NCBI RefSeq assembly: GCF_001905445.1
Contig: NZ_LIVQ01000005.1
Location: 502,047-566,046, forward strand
Length of the DNA stretch: 64,000 bases
Source of the DNA: Streptomyces sp. CB00455
GTDB taxonomy: Bacteria; Actinomycetota; Actinomycetes; Streptomycetales; Streptomycetaceae
Direction: 5' to 3'
This document shows, in pieces, positions 58,827-64,000 of the stretch. The notes beneath the pieces were generated by a model, which worked only from the letters and a program-made list of their open reading frames with translations, searched no databases and was not told the origin of the DNA. The first letter of the stretch is position 1; the number at the start of each line of letters is the position of its first letter. Position numbers and translations under genes: made by a program.

Positions 58827-59741
58827 TCACGCCGGAGGCTGGGCCTCGGCTCCGGCCGGCCGGCGGGGATGCGGCACGGGGCAGCCGCCCGATCCGGGCA
58901 CGGGGAACGTGCCGAGCTCGCCCACGTCGTAGCCACCGGGGTAGCTCTTGATCTCCGGGTTCTGGCGGGCGTAGTGCGGGGCCGTGCGCGGGGGCAGCAG
59001 CCGCACCGCGCGCCCGCGCAGCCGCAGGGCGCCCCGGACCAGCCGCCGGACCCCGGGGCGCGGCGAGTGGTACCGGAAGGCGTTCAGCAGCGGTTCGTCG
59101 AGGAGGGCGAGGCTCGCGCCGCGCAGGGCGGGGGCGAGCGGCGCCGGGTACCAGGAGGCCATCAGGCCGAGGGTGGAGTCCGCGACCTCGCGGCCTCCCT
59201 CGTCCCAGCCGAAGTGGGCCTCCTCGTAGGCGTCCAGGGTGGTCTCGAACTCCTCGTAGGAGCCAGGGATGTCCGTGATGCCCATGTGCCGGCCGAGGGT
59301 GGCGTAGTAGTTCGCGCAGGCCCGGCGCTCGTGGTGGGTGAGCGGACGCCAGCCGTAGGCGTCCAGCCAGCGGGCCGGGATCACCACGAACGTGCACAGG
59401 ACGTAGCGCATATCGTCGTTCGAGATGTCGTAGCTGCGGTGCATCTGGTTGACGCGGCGGATCGCGGTGCGCGCGGTGTCGCTGTCGAAGCCGTGCTCCA
59501 CCACGGCGTCGAGGAGCAGCGCCGTGTCGTCGTAGCGTTTTTGGGTGCGGTCCGTGAATTCTGCGGTCTCGGCGAGCAGGCTGCCGATGGAGGGCACGGC
59601 GTACGTGCGGAACAGGGCGAGCTCCAGGGCGCGGGTGAAGTCCCAGGGAAACTCGTAGGTGGCGGTGAGCCGGTAGATGGCGAGGAAATCCTTGTCGGGG
59701 TCCAGACGGAGGATCTCCCTCAGCCGGTCGTAACGCTGCAC
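58827..59741 (-). CDS. Oxygenase MpaB-family (DUF2236) protein
   Basis: The 304-residue protein belongs to the MpaB/DUF2236 (latex-clearing-protein-like) group: 'RYDRLREILRLDPDKDFLAI', 'FRTYAVPSIGSLLAETAEFT', 'TRTAIRRVNQMHRSYDISND' (its Arg-His pair fits a heme or cofactor site), 'RYVLCTFVVIPARWLD' and 'WRPLTHHERRACANYY'. Such proteins can be heme-dependent oxygenases. The GTG at 59741 follows AAAGGGA; an ATG 10 codons earlier is less likely. No substrate is suggested by the neighbours. Confidence 0.82.
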   Translation of the reverse strand: MQRYDRLREILRLDPDKDFLAIYRLTATYEFPWDFTRALELALFRTYAVPSIGSLLAETAEFTDRTQKRYDDTALLLDAVVEHGFDSDTARTAIRRVNQMHRSYDISNDDMRYVLCTFVVIPARWLDAYGWRPLTHHERRACANYYATLGRHMGITDIPGSYEEFETTLDAYEEAHFGWDEGGREVADSTLGLMASWYPAPLAPALRGASLALLDEPLLNAFRYHSPRPGVRRLVRGALRLRGRAVRLLPPRTAPHYARQNPEIKSYPGGYDVGELGTFPVPGSGGCPVPHPRRPAGAEAQPPA

Positions 59742-59876
59742 CGGGTGTCCCTTTCTGTGGCGGGTCGCCAACTCTACGTGCAGGCAGCGACCTTGGAAAT
59801 CGTCGCCCGCCAGCTCTCGACGGGCGGGTTACCCGCTGGTTAAGGTGCGCCGACGAGAGAGCTTCCGGGAGGCCAG

Positions 59877-60656
59877 GTGTCCGACGACGAGGATGGCGGC
59901 TCGCTGTACGTGCTGACCGCCGTGCTGCTGACCCCCGCGCAGTTTCCCGGCGTCCTCGGCGACGACTTCCCCGAGGCCTGCTCCCAGCTGGGCGTGGAGC
60001 CGGGCGGGGAGGGGTACGGGCTGGTGCTGGGCCAGGACGAGGAGGGGGCGCGCTGGACCGTCGTCGTGGACGACGTCTCGCTCGTGGCCACGGCCATCGC
60101 CTCGTGGGACTGCGGGATGGAGTACGACCTGTCCCCCGACGAGCGGTCGATCGTGGTCTCGCTGGCGGGCTGGCCCCTGGAGCTGTCGGTGGCCGCGAGC
60201 GGGATCCCCGAGCCGCACGACCCGCAGCAGGGAGCGGACGGCACGGGACGGGTACCGCTGGCGCCTCCCTCGGCCGAGGCGTGGGGTCCGGTGCAGCGGC
60301 GGATGGGCGCCGACCAGATCGCGCGGGAGTGGGCCGACTGGCGCGAGCGCGTGGCCACGGACGGAGGGGCCGCGGCCGCCGCGCACCCCGGGCTGGCCCG
60401 GGCGCTGGAGCAGGCCCGTGCCTACACGCTCAGCCCGCCGCCGCCCGGGCGGGTGCGCTCCTCCTTCGCGGGCGAGGGGGCGCGGACGCTGCGGGCGGAC
60501 GGTCCCGGATGGTCGCTGGTGGCCCGGACCGGTGACGCCGCCTTCGTGCTGCTGGACGAGGAGCCGGGCGAGGTGCTGTCGGTCCCCCGGGAGGGAGATC
60601 CGGATCTGTCGCGGCTGCTGACGGCGCTGGACGGGGTCGCGGTTCGCCCCGCCTGA
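59877..60656 (+). CDS. Hypothetical acidic protein
   Basis: The 259-residue soluble, acidic protein has no recognised domain. It starts 'SDDEDGGSLYVLTAVLLTPAQF' (GTG 59877, GGGAGG nearby) and has beta-rich parts such as 'GYGLVLGQDEEGARWTVVVD' and a mid-region 'RRMGADQIAREWADWRERV' that looks helical. It ends with a short beta domain 'GWSLVARTGDAAFVLLDEEPG'. The good ribosome-binding site and codon bias support a real gene. I do not recognise the family. Confidence 0.75.
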   Translation: MSDDEDGGSLYVLTAVLLTPAQFPGVLGDDFPEACSQLGVEPGGEGYGLVLGQDEEGARWTVVVDDVSLVATAIASWDCGMEYDLSPDERSIVVSLAGWPLELSVAASGIPEPHDPQQGADGTGRVPLAPPSAEAWGPVQRRMGADQIAREWADWRERVATDGGAAAAAHPGLARALEQARAYTLSPPPPGRVRSSFAGEGARTLRADGPGWSLVARTGDAAFVLLDEEPGEVLSVPREGDPDLSRLLTALDGVAVRPA

Positions 60657-60714
60657 GGGCACGGGGGCCGTCGGAGGCTGGAAATCGCTCTGGTTACCCC
60701 GCGTACAGAATGAT

Positions 60715-60768
60715 CGAATCAGTGACGTAACCCGACACAAGGGGCGTGTCTTCGCCCCTTTCGATTCG
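60715..60768 (+). promoter_or_regulatory. Nested hairpin in the polyprenyl synthase leader
   Basis: The inner stem AAGGGGCG (60739-60746) and CGCCCCTT (60753-60760) is perfect with a 6-nt loop. It is flanked by outer arms CGAATC (60715-60720) and GATTCG (60763-60768). It ends 21 bp before the GTG start, just before the ribosome-binding site, and could be an attenuator or operator. Confidence 0.5.
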
Positions 60769-60789
60769 TTCCGACGACGGAGGCCGCTC

Positions 60790-61848
60790 GTGAATGCACC
60801 GGCGTACCTGGACCTGCACCGGACGCTGTCCGAGGACATCGACGCGGAGCTCACGGCCGCGCTCGTCCGCCTCGGGCCTGCGTCGAGCGCCGTCAGAAGA
60901 GCGGTCGCGGCGCTCCTGGAACACCGCACGTTCAGACATCCGCTGTCGGTACTGCCGCTGCTCGTGCACGGTACGGAGACCGGCGAAGCGGCTCCGGCCG
61001 TTCCGATCTCGGCCGTGCACCTGCTGTGGTGGACTTCGGCGTGCTACCTCGACGACCTCGCCGACGGGAAGGGCGCGTCCGGGCCCGCGGGGCTCACCGG
61101 GGACGAGGCACTGCTGGCCTCCGTCCTCACCGGGACCGCGCTGCCCCTCCAGATCATCCAGGCCCAACCGCTCCCCGAGCAGGCACGCGGCGCGCTGCTG
61201 ACCGAGCTCGTGAACGGCTGGGTCCTCGGCATCGAAGGCCAGATCGGCGACATGCGCGGTGACGCCGGCAGCGCCACGCGGGGCTCGGTCATCGAGACCT
61301 ACCGCGGGAAGTCGGGTGCGCCCTTCGGGATGATCACGGCCATGGCGGCCGTCTTCGCGGGGGCGCCGGGCGGGAAGGTCCGGCTGTGGCGGGAGTTCGG
61401 CCATGTCTTCGGGATCCTGTGGCAGCTGTTCAACGACCAGGAGGACATCCTCTCGGGCCGTGACGAAGACCTGCGCAACGGCACGGTGACCTACCTCCTG
61501 GCCGGCGCGCTGGAGGACGCGGCGCCGGGCGCCCGCGCGCGCCTGCTGGACCTGTGCGCCGCCGCGCGCGCCTCGCGTCACGCGCGGGCGGAACTCGCGC
61601 ACGCCCTGCGGGAGCCCGTCCTGCTGGAGCGGTACCGCGCGGACCTCGGCGCCCGCCGTGACGAGGCGCACCGCATCCTGGACGACCTCGGCGCCCGCGG
61701 GGACTACTTGCCAGCGCTGCGACAGCTCGTGGACCACTCGGCGGGGATGCTGCTCACCGCGGACATCGGCGCGGGCCTGATCACGACTCCGGCAGGGGCC
61801 CGGTCCCGCGGGGCCGCCGCGCGCTCCGGAGCGGCCGGCGTCGTCTGA
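60790..61848 (+). CDS. Polyprenyl synthetase family protein (class 1 prenyltransferase)
   Basis: The 352-residue all-helical protein has the first Asp-rich motif 'CYLDDLADGKG' (DDxxD), a Lys-Ser variant of the KT motif 'YRGKSGAPFGM', and 'LFNDQEDILSGRDEDLRNGTV' as the second region, where the classical DDxxD reads NDQED. It should condense isopentenyl and allylic diphosphates, though the changed second motif and low overall likeness to housekeeping GGPP/FPP synthases suggest a specialised product. GGAGG is 7 nt before the GTG. No terpene synthase or carotenoid gene adjoins it. Confidence 0.85.
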   Translation: MNAPAYLDLHRTLSEDIDAELTAALVRLGPASSAVRRAVAALLEHRTFRHPLSVLPLLVHGTETGEAAPAVPISAVHLLWWTSACYLDDLADGKGASGPAGLTGDEALLASVLTGTALPLQIIQAQPLPEQARGALLTELVNGWVLGIEGQIGDMRGDAGSATRGSVIETYRGKSGAPFGMITAMAAVFAGAPGGKVRLWREFGHVFGILWQLFNDQEDILSGRDEDLRNGTVTYLLAGALEDAAPGARARLLDLCAAARASRHARAELAHALREPVLLERYRADLGARRDEAHRILDDLGARGDYLPALRQLVDHSAGMLLTADIGAGLITTPAGARSRGAAARSGAAGVV

Positions 61849-61906
61849 GGGCGCGGGTCCGTGCGGGCTGCACGCTCGAGCCGGAGCCCGCACGCCCCGG
61901 CGGCCG

Positions 61907-62089
61907 TCAGCGGCCGATCTGCTTCCTGGACAGTCCCCGCAGGCGGCGCCGCTGGGAGGAGTCCAGCAGGAGGTAGGCGGCAGCGGGCACGCCGATGAGG
62001 ACCAGAAGCCCGGCCCAGAACCCGACCGTCCAGAACAACACGATGGCTGCCACGACTCCGGCAACCGCGACTTTTCCGCTCGTGGACAT
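61907..62089 (-). CDS. Small membrane protein
   Basis: The 60-residue protein has two hydrophobic segments ('AVAGVVAAIVLFWTVGFWA' and 'GLLVLIGVPAAAYLLLD') and a basic tail 'SQRRRLRGLSRKQIGR'. AGGAGGAGGTG precedes the ATG, an excellent ribosome-binding site. Such small membrane proteins with a basic tail are common in streptomycetes and have no known function. It is convergent with the prenyltransferase gene, 58 bp apart. Confidence 0.78.
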   Translation of the reverse strand: MSTSGKVAVAGVVAAIVLFWTVGFWAGLLVLIGVPAAAYLLLDSSQRRRLRGLSRKQIGR

Positions 62090-62443
62090 CTGCGGACACC
62101 TCCTCCTGTCGTCGACCACTACCCTCTCAACGCGGCACCGCGACCGCGCGTTCCCGGCTGCCCGCGGCCCGCACCGGTCCCGTGGTCCTCCACCAGGACG
62201 CCGGTCGACGACGCCGGTCGACGCGGCCGGGGCGCCGGCCCGTGCGGGGGGGCGCGGCGATGCCGATGCGGAACGCCAGTGACCCGTCGGGGACGGGTGT
62301 CGCACAGCCGGTCCTGCGTGCCGAAGATGTCCGCCGGCCACCGCTCGCGTCCGCGTCCGGCCGGCGGCTGGTCCGTTCGCACCGCGTCAGCCCGTGCCGG
62401 GCGGACCGGGCGTCCCCGGCCGCGCTCCCGCCGTCGGGCGCGG
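62090..62443. other. 354-bp gap between recQ and the small membrane protein gene
   Basis: No convincing gene. It contains a 13-bp tandem repeat (GACGCCGGTCGAC, 62197-62222, two copies). The sequence next to 62089 probably carries the promoter of the small membrane protein. Open frames in the rest have strand- and frame-shadow composition. Confidence 0.5.
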
Positions 62444-64000
62444 CTACTCCCAGTCGTCCCAGGGCGGTTCCGTCTCATCCAGGCCGAAGGGCTCCCCGTC
62501 GGAGTGCGGCGCCGCCGGCCCCGGCGTCGTCGCAGGGGCGGGGTCCGGGGCGGCCGCCGGGGCGGCCTCGGGAGCGCCGTGCTGCGCCAGGGTGGCGAGG
62601 ACGCCCTCGGCGTACTTGGTGAGCTTGGCCTCGCCGACCCCGCCGATGGCCGCCAGCTCCTCGACCGTGCCCGGGAGCCGCGTCGCGATCTCCCGCAGCG
62701 TCGCGTCGTGGAAGACGACATACGCCGGGACCCCCTGCTCGCGCGCGGTCTCGGCGCGCCAGGCCCGCAGGGCCAGGAAGAGGGGTTCGGCCGCGGCCGG
62801 CAGGTCGACCGGGACGCGGGCGCCCTTGCCGGAGCGCGAACCGGACTCCTTGCGGGGCGGGCCGACGGGCACCTTCTCCTTGCGCATCGAGACGCTGCGG
62901 CGGCCTCCCAGGACCTCGCCGCTCTCCTGCGTCAGCACGAGGGTCCCGTAGTCGCCCTCCACCGCCAGCAGCCCCTGCGCCAGCAGCTGGCGCACGACTC
63001 CCCGCCACTCCGCGGTGCCCAGGTCCGACCCGACGCCGAAGACGGAGAGGGCGTCGTGGTCGAACTGGATGACCTTGGCGGTCTTCTTGCCCTGCAGGAT
63101 GTCGATGACCTGCCCGGCGCCGAACTTCTGGCGCCGTTCCTTCGCCAGCCGCCACACCGTGGACAGCAGTTTCTGCGCGGCGACCGTCCCGTCCCAGGAC
63201 TCGGCCGGAGTCAGGCACGTGTCGCAGTTGCCGCACGCCTGCCCGGACTGCCCGAAGTACGCCAGCAGCCGCACCCGGCGGCAGTCGACCGTCTCGCACA
63301 GGGCGAGCATGGCGTCCAGGTGCATGCCCAGCGACCGGCGGTGGGCCGCATCGCCCTCGGAGCCGTCGATGAGCTTGCGCTGCTGGACCACGTCCTGCAG
63401 GCCGTACGCCAGCCAGGCCGTGGCCGGCTCGCCGTCGCGGCCGGCGCGGCCGGTCTCCTGGTAGTAGCCCTCGACTGATTTCGGCAGGTCGAGGTGGGCC
63501 ACGAAGCGCACATCCGGCTTGTCGATGCCCATGCCGAAGGCGATCGTGGCGACCACCACGACGCCGTCCTCGCGCAGGAAGCGCGCCTGGTTCGCCGCCC
63601 GCACCCGGGCGTCCATCCCCGCGTGGTACGCCACGGCGTCAACGCCCCGCTCCACCAGGAAGGCCGCGGTCTTCTCCACCGAAGCGCGCGAGAGGCAGTA
63701 GACGACTCCGGCGTCCCCGTCATGCTCGGCGCGGATCAGCTCCAGCAGCTGCCCCAGCGGGTTGTTCTTCGGGACGATGCGGTACTGGATGTTCGGCCGG
63801 TCGAAGCTCGCCACGAAGTGCCGGGCGTCATCCAGGCCGAGCCGTTTGACGATCTCGGCGTGGGTGGCCTCGGTGGCCGTCGCGGTGAGCGCGATCCTCG
63901 GCACCTTCGGCCAGCGCTCGTGCAGCATGGACAGCGCGAGGTAGTCGGGCCGGAAGTCGTGGCCCCACTGGGCGACGCAGTGCGCTTCGTCGATCGCGCA
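62444..64000 (-). CDS. recQ: ATP-dependent DNA helicase RecQ (5' end beyond window)
   Basis: The window contains the last 518 residues; the start lies to the right. Visible parts are motif II 'CAIDEAHCVAQWGHDFRPDY', motif III 'ALTATATEATHAEIV', motif V/VI 'VATIAFGMGIDKPDVRFVAH' and 'YYQETGRAGRDGEP', the zinc-binding RQC domain with 'CETVDCRRVRLLAYFGQ' and 'CGNCDTCLTP', and a C-terminal HRDC domain 'YVVFHDATLREIATRLPGTVE' (parts quoted). RecQ unwinds DNA in recombination and replication restart. An acidic Pro/Ala-rich tail ends the protein. Confidence 0.95.
   Translation of the reverse strand, partial: CAIDEAHCVAQWGHDFRPDYLALSMLHERWPKVPRIALTATATEATHAEIVKRLGLDDARHFVASFDRPNIQYRIVPKNNPLGQLLELIRAEHDGDAGVVYCLSRASVEKTAAFLVERGVDAVAYHAGMDARVRAANQARFLREDGVVVVATIAFGMGIDKPDVRFVAHLDLPKSVEGYYQETGRAGRDGEPATAWLAYGLQDVVQQRKLIDGSEGDAAHRRSLGMHLDAMLALCETVDCRRVRLLAYFGQSGQACGNCDTCLTPAESWDGTVAAQKLLSTVWRLAKERRQKFGAGQVIDILQGKKTAKVIQFDHDALSVFGVGSDLGTAEWRGVVRQLLAQGLLAVEGDYGTLVLTQESGEVLGGRRSVSMRKEKVPVGPPRKESGSRSGKGARVPVDLPAAAEPLFLALRAWRAETAREQGVPAYVVFHDATLREIATRLPGTVEELAAIGGVGEAKLTKYAEGVLATLAQHGAPEAAPAAAPDPAPATTPGPAAPHSDGEPFGLDETEPPWDDWE

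Noticed and set aside
1..64000. tRNA, rRNA, CRISPR array, complete IS or phage genes
   Set aside because: No cloverleaf with invariant positions, no regularly spaced repeats and no transposase or integrase frame was recognised.

Overview
The window is a chromosomal piece of a Streptomyces-type actinomycete. Base composition is about 70-75 percent G+C, codon third positions are almost all G or C, GTG starts are common and TTG starts occur, and the gene families are streptomycete hallmarks (DUF5134, DUF6421, DUF6986, DUF6397, conservon proteins, actinobacterial HelD). Only two genes carry the rare TTA codon, and they form one divergent pair. No rRNA, tRNA, CRISPR array, phage block or complete IS was seen. 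The left edge cuts the 3' end of a LacI-family regulator gene. The right edge cuts the 5' end of recQ.

Region 1 (1-12.2 kb) starts with a decayed WD40 fragment and a hexamer microsatellite. It continues with a DUF6986 aldolase-like gene behind two operator-like palindromes, the etfB-etfA operon ending in a strong hairpin, a flavin reductase, a thioredoxin gene translationally coupled to a 64-residue protein, a PlsC-type acyltransferase, an MFS transporter, a transglutaminase-like protein, and a coupled operon DUF6421 / SDR / threonine aldolase. Region 2 (12.2-26.5 kb) holds a GDPD-like protein that has lost metal ligands, a GNAT, a DUF5134-M56 peptidase pair, PAP2 and TetR. It also holds the LVIVD/DUF305 pair with TTA codons in both genes, a ferredoxin-NADP reductase, an OYE/ArsR pair with palindromic operators, a wax ester synthase, a BNR-repeat protein, ung and a CbiX-like protein.

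Region 3 (26.5-38 kb) has a beta-propeller lactonase preceded by a DasR-like (dre) site, a bacterial nitric oxide synthase oxygenase with a hairpin directly before its start, divergent HelD, a FUSC transporter, a universal stress protein with an APC permease, a histidine phosphatase and a DUF1275 protein. Region 4 (36.9-43.7 kb) is a likely light or DNA-damage operon (SDR-DUF2867 / photolyase / MerR with cobalamin-domain-like sequence) behind a perfect 28-bp tandem repeat, then an AsnC regulator, a truncated ssuD relic and a flavin monooxygenase.

Region 5 (43.7-51.2 kb) contains a homodimer-type ABC exporter divergent from its probable MarR repressor, and a coupled ABC exporter pair with one consensus and one ruined ATP site. 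It also contains a 165-bp MITE-like element whose right end supplies the stop codon of a membrane hydrolase gene. Region 6 (51.2-64 kb) has a Ski2-like helicase, TesB, a YchJ-like protein and a DUF6397 protein. Roadblock (CvnB-like) and GTPase (CvnD-like) genes follow, separated by an oppositely oriented PPOX gene: a broken conservon. The window ends with a methyltransferase, an MpaB-family protein, a polyprenyl synthase with a structured leader, a 60-residue membrane protein and recQ.

No single large novel system stands out. The strongest leads are the asymmetric ABC pair, the split conservon, the TTA-coded divergent pair, the NOS/lactonase locus with its dre site and leader hairpin, the photolyase operon with tandem operator-like repeats, and the MITE. 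All assignments rest on reading the sequence and recalled family knowledge. No search was run.
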